A stretch of DNA of 64,000 nucleotides, from positions 62,001 to 126,000 of the forward strand of contig JAKVKH010000003.1 in assembly GCA_022486625.1 (NCBI GenBank), in the 5' to 3' direction. The translations under genes and the position numbers were made by a program. Under the pieces are notes generated by a model, which saw nothing but the letters and a program-made list of their open reading frames with translations, had not been told where the DNA came from and made no database searches. Shown piece after piece: positions 1 through 9,340 of this stretch. The stretch is from Butyrivibrio sp. GTDB lineage: Bacteria; Bacillota; Clostridia; Lachnospirales; Lachnospiraceae. Numbering within the stretch: the stretch's first letter is position 1; every line of letters begins with the position of its first letter.

Positions 1-105
1 AAGGCTGCCGATGCTTATCTGGAAATTTATAATTACCAGAAGGCGCAGACAGAAGCTCCAGCTTCTGCCGATAACGAACAGGTTGCTGCAGAAGAACAGC
101 AGTAA
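1..105 (+). CDS. atpA: ATP synthase F1 alpha subunit, C-terminal end (partial)
   Basis: Only the last 34 codons lie in the window, read in frame from base 1 to a TAA at 103-105. The fragment has no diagnostic motif. It is assigned from its place directly before gamma, beta and epsilon, the standard F1 order. The visible residues end in an Ala/Glu/Gln-rich stretch (AEEQQ at the terminus), which looks like a tail beyond the usual alpha C-terminus, although the upstream part is not available for comparison. Alpha forms the non-catalytic nucleotide sites of the F1 hexamer on the cytoplasmic face of the membrane. Confidence 0.75.
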   Translation, partial: KAADAYLEIYNYQKAQTEAPASADNEQVAAEEQQ

Positions 106-157
106 TCTGCACGGATGCAAATGCAGCCAGGTACGAGTACGGTGCAGAGGTTAAAAC

Positions 158-1138
158 GTGGCAAACATCAAGGAAATACAGGACCGGATAAAAAGCGTCA
201 ATGATACGATGAAAATCACGAATGCGATGTATATGATTTCATCGAATAAGCTTCGCAAGGCCAGAAAAATGCTGGCAGAGACAGAGCCTTATTTCTATTC
301 CGTACAGGGAATGTTCTCACGTGTCATCCGTCATGTACCGGTTGATACACAGGATATTTTCCTGGATAAGCATATGGATATTCCGAAGGAAGAACGGAAA
401 AAGGGCTATATTGTTCTGACAGATGATAAAGGTCTTGCCGGCGCGTACAATCATAATGTTCTGAAGATTGTCGAGCAGCATATCAAAAGCGATGGCCCGA
501 ACTGGAAGCTGTATGTAGTCGGAGAAATGGGACGTCAGTATTTTATGAATAAAAACATCCCGGTAGATGAACAGTTTCATTTCACTGCGCAGAATCCGAC
601 ACTGTCACGTGCCAGAAAGATCGCAGCCAGAATTCTGAACGATTATGAGAATCAGGATCTGGATGAGGTATATATGGTATATACGACAATGAAGAATTCC
701 ATTGTCTGTGAAACACAGTTTTCCAAGCTGCTGCCATTGGACAGAAAGGACGAAAAGCTGAACGGACAGGATGTCCTGAAATCAACAAGCGGTGCAATGC
801 AGGAGGAATTCCTGATGACACCTAGTCCGGAAGCTGTCCTTGATAATATTGTTCCCAGTCTGGTGACCGGATTTGTATATGGTGCGCTTGTTGAGGCGTT
901 CTGCAGTGTTCAGAATTCCCGAATGATGGCAATGGATTCTGCCAATAAGAATGCAAAGTCCATGATTCATGATCTGACCATGAAATATAACAGAGAACGC
1001 CAGGGTATGATCACACAGGAGATCACCGAGGTTGCCAGTGGCGCCAAAGCACTTAAACGTGCCAAGGAAGCCAAGGAACAAAGAGATGAAATGATGCGTC
1101 GTGAAGCAGAAGCGATGGAAGAGGAAGAGGGAAATTAA
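158..1138 (+). CDS. atpG: ATP synthase F1 gamma subunit with C-terminal extension
   Basis: The central rotor shaft of F1, coupling proton flow through Fo to ATP synthesis. The N-terminus IKEIQDRIKSVNDTMKIT and the late ITQEITEVASGAKAL segment are the conserved gamma termini that form the coiled-coil axle. At 326 residues it is about 40 longer than the usual 285 or so. Part of the excess is a charged tail of about 27 residues after GAKAL (KRAKEAKEQRDEMMRREAEA and on to EEEEGN). The start is GTG at 158, preceded by GCAGAGG. The stop at 1136-1138 touches the beta start codon, so the two are probably translationally coupled. The fold assignment is secure; the role of the tail is unknown. Confidence 0.96.
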   Translation: MANIKEIQDRIKSVNDTMKITNAMYMISSNKLRKARKMLAETEPYFYSVQGMFSRVIRHVPVDTQDIFLDKHMDIPKEERKKGYIVLTDDKGLAGAYNHNVLKIVEQHIKSDGPNWKLYVVGEMGRQYFMNKNIPVDEQFHFTAQNPTLSRARKIAARILNDYENQDLDEVYMVYTTMKNSIVCETQFSKLLPLDRKDEKLNGQDVLKSTSGAMQEEFLMTPSPEAVLDNIVPSLVTGFVYGALVEAFCSVQNSRMMAMDSANKNAKSMIHDLTMKYNRERQGMITQEITEVASGAKALKRAKEAKEQRDEMMRREAEAMEEEEGN

Positions 1139-2533
<1,395 letters not shown>

Positions 2534-2536
2534 CAT

Positions 2537-2962
2537 ATGAGTACGAACGCGCATACATTCAGACTTCAGGTAATGTCAATCAATGGAGTGTTTTATGATG
2601 ACAGGTGTAAAAATGTCATTCTGCCCTGTATTGATGGTGAAATGTCCATCATGGCACACCATGAAGAGATGTTCCTGGCCATCTATGACGGAACCATACG
2701 AATCCAGAAGGAAGATGACAGCTGGATGGAAGCTGTTGTGGGAATCGGATCCGCACAGGTAGCCAATAATCGTTGTATGATTCTGGTAGATACCGTAGAA
2801 CGGCCGGAAGATATTGATGTCAGACGTGCACAGGAAGCACTTGAAGCTGCGCAGGAGAAGATCAGACAGAAGAATTCCATTCAGGAATATAAGATGTCGC
2901 AGGCTGCAATGGCGAGAGCACTCAGCAGACTGAAGCTGGCTTCAAAGTATAATCTTCATTGA
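2537..2962 (+). CDS. atpC: ATP synthase F1 epsilon subunit
   Basis: A 141-residue epsilon subunit, which links gamma to the c-ring and can inhibit ATP hydrolysis. The N-terminal beta-sandwich shows FRLQVMSINGVFYDD and the family signature DGEMSIMAHHEEM. It is followed by a C-terminal helical hairpin (ARALSRLKLASKY). The ATG at 2537 lies three bases after the beta stop. It is the last gene of the operon; a hairpin terminator follows at 3006-3055. Confidence 0.96.
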   Translation: MSTNAHTFRLQVMSINGVFYDDRCKNVILPCIDGEMSIMAHHEEMFLAIYDGTIRIQKEDDSWMEAVVGIGSAQVANNRCMILVDTVERPEDIDVRRAQEALEAAQEKIRQKNSIQEYKMSQAAMARALSRLKLASKYNLH

Positions 2963-3005
2963 AATAATTAAATGCAGGTGCAATGGTACCTTCATTTAAA
3001 TAATA

Positions 3006-3055
3006 AAAAAAGCTGTCACTCCGGAGATTTATATCTCTGAAGTGGCAGCTTTTTT
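3006..3055 (+). terminator. Bidirectional intrinsic terminator after atpC
   Basis: AAAAAAGCTGTCACT (3006-3020) pairs with AGTGGCAGCTTTTTT (3041-3055), with an inner GAGAT/ATCTC helix. A-tract and T-tract flank the stem, so it can stop transcription both from atpC and from the convergent lipoprotein gene. Confidence 0.9.
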
Positions 3056-3078
3056 ATAAAAATAATCTTTATGCCGGA

Positions 3079-3669
3079 TCAGTTTGCGGTAGCTGCAGAA
3101 GAAGCAGGAACTGCAGAAGCAGTATTGACCGCAGAAGCAGCAGCGGAAGAATCTTCTGCAGGGATTGTGGCAAAGTTGTAGGTATCTTCCGTGGTAATGG
3201 TAATACCCTCACCGGAAGGTGTTTCACCGTGCAGAATACTGATCATATACTGTACGCGGCTGTTGGCACGTTCATAATACTGTGCAGCCAGGTCAGCACT
3301 GTCTTTATTGTAGGCACCGTCGTATGCCTGATGATATGTAGCAACAGCCTGCGACATATAGCTTGCAGCATCAGTGGACAGATTACTTAAGGAAGAGAAT
3401 TCGTCCGGGATTTCATATGCGGCCATTTTCTGAAATTCGGCATTCATGCCGTCCAGATCTGACAGTAGATCCTGCGTGGCAGTTGCCGAATTCGGATCAA
3501 TTTCGTTGATGGCATCATTATAGCTGGCAACTGCATCGAAGAAGCTGTTCATGTTGGTTTTGTAGGTTTCCAGATCATCGTTTTTTGTTCCGCATCCGCT
3601 GATGGTAAGTAAAACCAGACACAATACAGTGAAAAGTGACAGATATTTTTGAAATGTTTTTTTCAGCAA
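3079..3669 (-). CDS. Putative lipoprotein, helical, function unknown
   Basis: The N-terminus has KK, a hydrophobic stretch (LSLFTVLCLVLLTISGC) and a lipobox ending ISGC, so lipid attachment on Cys26 and display outside the membrane are expected. The mature part (about 170 residues) looks mostly helical, with a Ser/Ala-rich low-complexity end. I recognise no catalytic motif or named family. The start is taken as TTG at 3667-3669, preceded by GGGGG. No in-frame ATG precedes the signal sequence. A promoter at 3704-3732 and the shared terminator at 3006-3055 make it a single-gene unit. Lipoprotein call strong, function unknown. Confidence 0.85.
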   Translation of the reverse strand: MLKKTFQKYLSLFTVLCLVLLTISGCGTKNDDLETYKTNMNSFFDAVASYNDAINEIDPNSATATQDLLSDLDGMNAEFQKMAAYEIPDEFSSLSNLSTDAASYMSQAVATYHQAYDGAYNKDSADLAAQYYERANSRVQYMISILHGETPSGEGITITTEDTYNFATIPAEDSSAAASAVNTASAVPASSAATAN

Positions 3670-3703
3670 TTCGATTACCCCCGATTAAAATACATCAGTC
3701 TTA

Positions 3704-3732
3704 AATTTATCACACATGGATAATACGGTCAA
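3704..3732 (-). promoter_or_regulatory. Predicted sigma-A promoter of the lipoprotein gene
   Basis: On the minus strand TTGACC (3727-3732) and TAAATT (3704-3709) are separated by 17 bases, each one mismatch from consensus. The start would fall about 30 bases before the TTG start codon. Confidence 0.6.
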
Positions 3733-3797
3733 TTGTAGTTTAAGGGAGTTTGTGCTACGATTATGGAAATTTGAAGAAATCAGGAAGAAAATCAGCC

Positions 3798-6293
3798 ATG
3801 ACAAAACAGGAATTTCTGAAATTATTCCATCATCATCCAATTTATCTGGATGGAGCAACAGGAACAAATCTGATGAAAGCCGGGATGCCTGCAGGAGTTT
3901 GCCCGGAAGCATGGATTCTGGAACATCCGGATGTGCTTGTAAGTCTGCAGAAAGCATACGCAGAAGCAGGCAGTGACATTGTATATGCGCCGACTTTTAC
4001 TGCGAACCGGATTAAATTGAAAGAGTATGGACTTGAGAACAGGCTGGAAGAGATCAATCAAAGTCTGGTCGATCTTTCCAGACAGGCAGTGGGAACGAAA
4101 GCGCTGGTTGCCGGAGATCTGACAATGACCGGAAGGCAACTTTCACCAATCGGAGATCTTGATTTTGAAGAACTGGTGGATGTATATAAGCAGCAGATCC
4201 GTGCGTTGGAGAGTGCCGGAGCAGATCTGCTTGTTGTAGAAACCATGATGAGTCTTCAGGAGTGCAGGGCAGCGCTGATAGCTGCGAAGGAAACGACAGA
4301 CCTTGCCGTGATGGTGTCACTTACTTTTGAGGCTGATGGGAGAACACTTTTCGGGAGCGATGCAGCATCAGCAGCAATTGTCATGGAGAGTCTCGGAGCA
4401 GCAGCAGTTGGCGCAAACTGCTCTACAGGACCGGATCAGATGACGGATATTATCAGAAATATGGCAGCGGTAACGACAATTCCGATTATTGCCAAGCCAA
4501 ATGCAGGATTGCCAAGTGTCTGTGAAGACGGAACCACACAATACGATATGGATCCGGAGACTTTTGCTGAGAATATGATTCGTCTGATGAAGTGCGGTGC
4601 ATCGATCCTTGGAGGCTGCTGTGGGACAACACCGGAGTTTATCAGACTCCTGACCGGGAAGACACAGGGAACGGTACTGGACCAGCTTCGTGATGAAGAG
4701 GGAGGCCCCATCGTCAGAAGATCGGAAGGCATTCGGTATCTTACTTCTGAGAGAGGCTATCTCGCATTCGGACTGGATGATCCGTTTATGATTGTTGGCG
4801 AGAGAATTAACCCAACGGGCAAAAAGAAGCTGCAGGCGCAGTTGCGCGAAAATAATCTGGATATGGTGTGTGATTTTGTACAGCAGCAGGAAAATGATGG
4901 TGCAGCTATTCTTGATGTCAATGTTGGCATGAGCGGCGTGGATGAGAAGAGCCTGATGTTGAAGGTACTGGATGAAGTAACCATGTTGACGGCGTTGCCG
5001 CTCTGCATTGATTCGAGTGATGCACATACGATGGAAAGCGCACTGCGCAGATATCCGGGAAGAGCACTTATCAATTCCATTTCACTTGAAAAGGGAAAGG
5101 CGGAGAAGTTTCTGCCGATCGCACAGAAATATGGTGCGATGTTTATCCTTTTGCCGGTTGGAAAGAACGGGTTGCCCAAAAACAATGAGGAAAAGAAACA
5201 GACCATTCTGGAACTGACGAAACTCGCAGAGGAGTATGGTCTGGGTGTTCAGGATATTGTGGTAGACGGACTGGTGGCAACAGTTGGGGCCGATCCCGAT
5301 GCAGCAATGAATACGCTGGATACGATACGATTCTGTCATGATCACGGCTATGCGACCATCTGCGGACTTTCCAACATTTCTTTCGGACTTCCGGAGAGGA
5401 GTTATATTAATGCAGCATTTTTGACCATGGCAATTGCAGGCGGACTGACCATGGCAATTGCCAATCCTTCACAGGAACTTCTGGTGAACAGCGCTTATGC
5501 GTCAGATCTTTTACGTAACAAGGACGGCGCGGATCTTCGTTATATTCAGAGAATGCAGCGTTATCAGAAGGAAAATGCAGGGCAGGCGGCGGGAATGGAT
5601 TCAAAACCGCAAACGCAGGTAACCTCTGATCTTCCGGAAGATCAGAAAATGATGAAGGTTCTGTATGAGGATGTGTTGAACGGTTCAAGAAGAAATGTGA
5701 TAAGGGATACACAGAAGGCAGTTGAAGCGGGATGTATTCCGCAGGAAATTTTGAATCAGACGCTTATGCCGGCGATTAATGAGGTCGGCGTACTCTTTGA
5801 TAAGGGAACTTATTTCCTGCCGCAGTTGATTTCCAGTGCGGAAACGATGAAAATGTCCATTGGATATCTGGAGCCTCTTCTGAAAACGGGAGGAGGGCAG
5901 GAAGAGGAAATGCCGGTGATTGTTATTGCAACGGTTCACGGGGACGTACATGATATTGGTAAGAATCTGGTGGCACTGATGCTTAAGAACTACGGCTTTA
6001 AGATCGTCGACCTGGGAAAAGATGTTCCGGCAGAAAAAATCATCACTACCGCAATTGCTGAAAATGCTGCAGTGATTGGGCTGTCAGCTCTGATGACAAC
6101 CACCATGCAGGAAATGAAGAATGTGATCAGGCTGGCAGGAGAAAAGGGATGCAAGGCCAAAATTATGATCGGTGGTGCTGTCGTCACACAGGATTTTGCG
6201 GATGAAATCGGAGCAGATGCCTATGCAGATGATGCGGCGGATGCAGTACGTGTAGTAAAAAAGATTCTGAATATACAGGATGGGAGAGCGTAA
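3798..6293 (+). CDS. metH: Cobalamin-dependent methionine synthase, short form
   Basis: Transfers a methyl group from methyltetrahydrofolate to homocysteine through cobalamin. Domains in order: homocysteine S-methyltransferase with its zinc cysteines (GANCSTGPDQM, then GGCCGTTPEFI); pterin-binding domain starting FMIVGERINPTGKKKLQ; B12 cap and B12-binding Rossmann domain with the cobalt-ligand motif VHDIGKNLVALMLKNYGF. The protein stops after the B12 domain, so the C-terminal AdoMet-dependent reactivation domain of E. coli-type MetH is missing. ATG 3798 (831 residues) is chosen because GGAAG precedes it and homology begins there; a TTG at 3750 in the same frame is less likely. ilvB starts two bases after the stop. 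Confidence 0.93.
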   Translation: MTKQEFLKLFHHHPIYLDGATGTNLMKAGMPAGVCPEAWILEHPDVLVSLQKAYAEAGSDIVYAPTFTANRIKLKEYGLENRLEEINQSLVDLSRQAVGTKALVAGDLTMTGRQLSPIGDLDFEELVDVYKQQIRALESAGADLLVVETMMSLQECRAALIAAKETTDLAVMVSLTFEADGRTLFGSDAASAAIVMESLGAAAVGANCSTGPDQMTDIIRNMAAVTTIPIIAKPNAGLPSVCEDGTTQYDMDPETFAENMIRLMKCGASILGGCCGTTPEFIRLLTGKTQGTVLDQLRDEEGGPIVRRSEGIRYLTSERGYLAFGLDDPFMIVGERINPTGKKKLQAQLRENNLDMVCDFVQQQENDGAAILDVNVGMSGVDEKSLMLKVLDEVTMLTALPLCIDSSDAHTMESALRRYPGRALINSISLEKGKAEKFLPIAQKYGAMFILLPVGKNGLPKNNEEKKQTILELTKLAEEYGLGVQDIVVDGLVATVGADPDAAMNTLDTIRFCHDHGYATICGLSNISFGLPERSYINAAFLTMAIAGGLTMAIANPSQELLVNSAYASDLLRNKDGADLRYIQRMQRYQKENAGQAAGMDSKPQTQVTSDLPEDQKMMKVLYEDVLNGSRRNVIRDTQKAVEAGCIPQEILNQTLMPAINEVGVLFDKGTYFLPQLISSAETMKMSIGYLEPLLKTGGGQEEEMPVIVIATVHGDVHDIGKNLVALMLKNYGFKIVDLGKDVPAEKIITTAIAENAAVIGLSALMTTTMQEMKNVIRLAGEKGCKAKIMIGGAVVTQDFADEIGADAYADDAADAVRVVKKILNIQDGRA

Positions 6294-6295
6294 CG

Positions 6296-7924
6296 ATGAC
6301 AGGTGCAGATGCAATGGTAAAATGCCTTGAAAAAGAAGGCGTACAGGTAGTATTCGGATATCCGGGAGTTGCAATATGTCCTTTTTATAACAGTGTGCTG
6401 GACTCGGAGATCAGAACGGTTCTGATTCGAACGGAGCAGAATGCGGCGCATTGTGCAAGCGGCTACGCCAGAATCAGCGGTAAACCGGGCGTATGTGTTG
6501 TTACATCCGGCCCTGGTGCCACCAATTTGATTACAGGAGTTGCCACCGCATTTGCAGACAGTATTCCTCTTGTCTGCATTACAGGGCAGGTCAACAGCTC
6601 CATGATCGGAAGCGATGTATTTCAGGAAGCAGATATTACCGGTGCAGTGGAATCTTTTGTCAAATACAGCTATCTTGTCAGAAATGTGGAAGATATTCCG
6701 CATATTTTCAAAGAAGCTTTTTATATAGCAAATTCCGGAAGAAAGGGACCGGTTCTGATTGATATTCCCTGTGATATTCAGAACGAGGCAATCGGAAGAT
6801 TCACTTATCCGGAAAACATCAGTATGCGTACCTATAAGCCGACAGTAGAAGGCAATATGGTGCAGATCAAAAAGGTCATCCGTGAAATTGAACATGCGAA
6901 GAAACCGATCATCTGTGTGGGTGGCGGCGTGACCTTGAGTGGTGCTGTGGATGAAATCCGCAGCTTTGCAGAAAAATATCAGATTCCGGTGGTATCGACC
7001 ATGATGGGGATTGGCGTCATGCCGGCAAAGCATCCGCTTTACTATGGAATGGTTGGCAATAATGGAAGGCGTTATGCCAACAGGGCGATGAACGAATCCG
7101 ATCTGCTGTTGATGGTAGGTGCGCGTGTTGCAGACAGAGCAGTTAATCGTCCGGATCTGATTACGGAGGATAAGGTACTGGTACATATTGATGTTGATCC
7201 CGCAGAAATCGGGAAGAATGTCGGGCCAACCATTCCGCTGGTAGGCGATATCCGTCATATCTTTGATGCGGTACTTGGACAGGAATTTAAGACGGAGGAT
7301 CATAGTCAGTGGATTGAGAGCCTGAACGGTTATCGCAATACCATGAAAGAAAAAAGGCCGCAGATCGGGGAAGAATATGCAGATCCTTCTGCATTTATTC
7401 CAAAGCTCGCTGCGCAGATGGATGATGATGCAGTTTATGTGGCGGATGTCGGTCAGAATCAGATCTGGTCCACTGCATTTTATGACATTCGGGATGGGGG
7501 CAGATTCCTGACGTCCGGAGGAATGGGCACAATGGGATATTCCATTCCGGCAGCGATGGGCGCAAGAATTGCAGCCCCTAAGCGTCAGGTGGTTGCTGTA
7601 TGCGGTGATGGAGCCTTTCAGATGTCCATGATGGAGCTGGGAACCATGGCACAGCATGACATTCGTATCAAGATCGTGGTTATGAGAAACAATTATCTGG
7701 GTATGGTACGTGAATATCAGCACTTTACCTATCATGATCATTATTCTGTCGTGGATATTGCAGGAAAGCCGGATCTTGATAAGCTGGCGCAGGCTTATGG
7801 CCTTGGCTATCTGAAAGTGGATGGGCACTGCGATATGGATGAGCAGATTCGCAGCTTTCTGAAGGATGATTCCTCCATGCTGATGGAAGTCATGGTGGAT
7901 CCGACAGATCTGGTAAAGGCTTAA
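6296..7924 (+). CDS. ilvB: Acetolactate synthase catalytic subunit
   Basis: A thiamine diphosphate enzyme making acetolactate or acetohydroxybutyrate, the first common step to valine, leucine and isoleucine. At 542 residues it is slightly shorter than many IlvB proteins but complete. The catalytic glutamate is E47 in IRTEQNAAHCASGYAR. The TPP/Mg motif begins GDGAFQMSM and ends with the Asn pair in VVMRNNYLG. The middle Rossmann domain carries GGGVTLSGA and GARVADRAVNRPD. The start at 6296 follows metH by two bases, and the matching ACT subunit starts 12 bases after the stop, so this looks like a metH-ilvB-ilvN transcript. Confidence 0.95.
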   Translation: MTGADAMVKCLEKEGVQVVFGYPGVAICPFYNSVLDSEIRTVLIRTEQNAAHCASGYARISGKPGVCVVTSGPGATNLITGVATAFADSIPLVCITGQVNSSMIGSDVFQEADITGAVESFVKYSYLVRNVEDIPHIFKEAFYIANSGRKGPVLIDIPCDIQNEAIGRFTYPENISMRTYKPTVEGNMVQIKKVIREIEHAKKPIICVGGGVTLSGAVDEIRSFAEKYQIPVVSTMMGIGVMPAKHPLYYGMVGNNGRRYANRAMNESDLLLMVGARVADRAVNRPDLITEDKVLVHIDVDPAEIGKNVGPTIPLVGDIRHIFDAVLGQEFKTEDHSQWIESLNGYRNTMKEKRPQIGEEYADPSAFIPKLAAQMDDDAVYVADVGQNQIWSTAFYDIRDGGRFLTSGGMGTMGYSIPAAMGARIAAPKRQVVAVCGDGAFQMSMMELGTMAQHDIRIKIVVMRNNYLGMVREYQHFTYHDHYSVVDIAGKPDLDKLAQAYGLGYLKVDGHCDMDEQIRSFLKDDSSMLMEVMVDPTDLVKA

Positions 7925-7936
7925 GGAGGCGCAGCC

Positions 7937-8431
7937 ATGAAAAGAATCTATTCTGTATTGGTTGAAAACAGAGCCGGTGTGCTGTGTAAGGTCGCCGGTC
8001 TGTTTTCAAGAAGATGTTTCAATATCGATTCCCTTGCTGTCGGTGAAACCGATTCAAAGGATGTATCCTGCATGACCATTGTCAGCAGCGGTGATGAACG
8101 GACGATTGAGCAGATTGAAAAACAGCTGAATAAAAAACTGGATGTTATCAAGGTAAAGACTTTTGCTGAAAGTTCCAGCATCAGCAGAGAACTGATGTTG
8201 ATCAAGGTAAAATATAATCCCGGGAGCAGACGGGATATTATGGAGACCTGCGAGATTATGAAGGCGCAGATTGTAGATATGTCAACGACCATGATGATGA
8301 TCCAGATCTGTGATCAGCCGGAGAGAATACAGCTTTTTCTGAGTATGCTGAAGAGCATCAGCATCGTTGAAGTTGCCAGAACAGGAACCCTTGCCCTGCA
8401 GAAATGCATGGACAGTGAAAATGGAAAATAA
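7937..8431 (+). CDS. ilvN: Acetolactate synthase regulatory (ACT) subunit, copy 1
   Basis: A small subunit that binds and activates the catalytic subunit and confers feedback control by branched-chain amino acids. At 164 residues it has the full IlvH-type layout: an N-terminal ACT domain (VLVENRAGVLCKVAGLFSRR, then FNIDSLAVGETDS) and a C-terminal domain starting SRELMLIKVKY. AAGGAGG precedes the ATG. It differs from copy 2 at 8751: it has RRCFNIDSL where copy 2 has the canonical RRGYNIESI. It is the last gene of its transcript, followed by the terminator at 8452-8500. Confidence 0.93.
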   Translation: MKRIYSVLVENRAGVLCKVAGLFSRRCFNIDSLAVGETDSKDVSCMTIVSSGDERTIEQIEKQLNKKLDVIKVKTFAESSSISRELMLIKVKYNPGSRRDIMETCEIMKAQIVDMSTTMMMIQICDQPERIQLFLSMLKSISIVEVARTGTLALQKCMDSENGK

Positions 8432-8451
8432 AGAACAGAATGCATGAAATA

Positions 8452-8500
8452 AAAAAAGAATTTTCTGTGTCCGAAACGGACATGGAGAATTCTTTTTTTA
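8452..8500 (+). terminator. Intrinsic terminator after ilvBN
   Basis: An A-rich left arm (AAAAAGAATTTTCTGTGTCCG) pairs through a GAAAC loop with CGGACATGGAGAATTCTTTTT, ending in seven T. It separates copy 1 of the ACT subunit from the copy 2-ilvC unit. Confidence 0.85.
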
Positions 8501-8750
8501 TATTTGGGGTGCCTGCAAAAGCAGATTATATAAGGAGTTTCAAGAAACTTGATCTTTTTTAACTTACGAATTTAACATATTAAAGTCTTAAAAACTTAAA
8601 GTGAAAAAGCAATTTTATGTTGACTTATCAAAATCACGTGCTTATAATGTGACTTAAATCAGTTGGAAACGTAAATCAGATAAAAATAGCGAACGATATG
8701 ATTTTACACTTTAAACTGGTAAAGAACGCTGACAGGCAAAGGGGTTTGAG
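8501..8750 (+). promoter_or_regulatory. Promoter and leader of the ilvN2-ilvC unit
   Basis: The stretch between the terminator and the second ACT gene has no open frame. It holds a near-consensus promoter, TTGACT (8620-8625) and TATAAT (8643-8648) with exactly 17 bases between. The leader is about 95 bases. Elements TTAAAGTG (8596-8603) and CACTTTAA (8707-8714) flank the promoter in opposite orientation. The second lies in an imperfect dyad TTTAC-N3-TTTAA-N3-GTAAA (8703-8723). I saw no T-box specifier or peptide attenuator. The promoter is well supported; the operator role is inference. Confidence 0.75.
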
Positions 8751-9254
8751 ATGCAGAAAAAGGTATTTCAGTTACTGGTTGATAACACATCCGGTGTCTT
8801 GAGCAGAATCTCAGGACTGTTTTCCAGGAGAGGATACAACATCGAAAGTATTACAGCAGGTGTTACAGCGGATCCCAGATTTACCAGAATTACGATTGTG
8901 ACTTCGGGAGACGATGAGATTCTGGATCAGATCGAAAAGCAGGTGGCAAAACTGGTGGATGTCCGTGATATTCATGAACTGAAGCCGGATGAAAGTGTAT
9001 ACAGAGAACTGGCACTTGTAAAAGTAAGAGCCAGTGCAGAGCAGAGAGAAAGTATTCTGGCAGTTGCCAATATTTTCAGAGGAAACATCATTGATGTTGC
9101 ACCGGAGAGCCTGATCATCGAGATCACAGGCAATCAGTCCAAACTGGATGCATTCATCAAACTGCTTGACGGATACGAGATTCTGGAACTTGCCAGAACC
9201 GGTATTGCAGGTCTTGGCAGAGGTATTGAAAACGTCGTATATCTCGACGAGTAA
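8751..9254 (+). CDS. ilvH: Acetolactate synthase regulatory (ACT) subunit, copy 2
   Basis: A 167-residue IlvH-family protein with the canonical ACT start (QLLVDNTSGVLSRISGLFSR, then GYNIESITAG) and the C-terminal half starting YRELALVKVRA. It is clearly paralogous to the protein at 7937 but is transcribed from its own promoter and leads into ilvC. No second catalytic subunit is present in the window, so both regulators may serve the IlvB at 6296 or one made elsewhere. ATG 8751 is preceded by AAAGGGG. The symbol is used here only to tell the two copies apart. Confidence 0.92.
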   Translation: MQKKVFQLLVDNTSGVLSRISGLFSRRGYNIESITAGVTADPRFTRITIVTSGDDEILDQIEKQVAKLVDVRDIHELKPDESVYRELALVKVRASAEQRESILAVANIFRGNIIDVAPESLIIEITGNQSKLDAFIKLLDGYEILELARTGIAGLGRGIENVVYLDE

Positions 9255-9340
9255 GAAAATGGACTCTCAGATCGTTCACTCGGTCTTTTCAGAGCCGGCG
9301 CAAGCTGACAATAATATAAAACGTATGGAGGAATGAAATC

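Noticed and set aside
3750-3797. Upstream TTG start for metH
   Set aside because: The purine run GGGAG lies only one base from this TTG, and the extra 16 residues do not resemble MetH; ATG 3798 has better spacing.
6221-7828. Long minus-strand open frame opposite ilvB (535 codons)
   Set aside because: It is rich in His, Cys, Ile and Arg as expected for an antisense shadow, overlaps a certain gene over its whole length, and has no ribosome site or domain.
8501-8750. T-box or peptide attenuator before ilvN2-ilvC
   Set aside because: No specifier loop, no T-box sequence, no terminator between promoter and gene, and no leader peptide rich in branched-chain codons was found.
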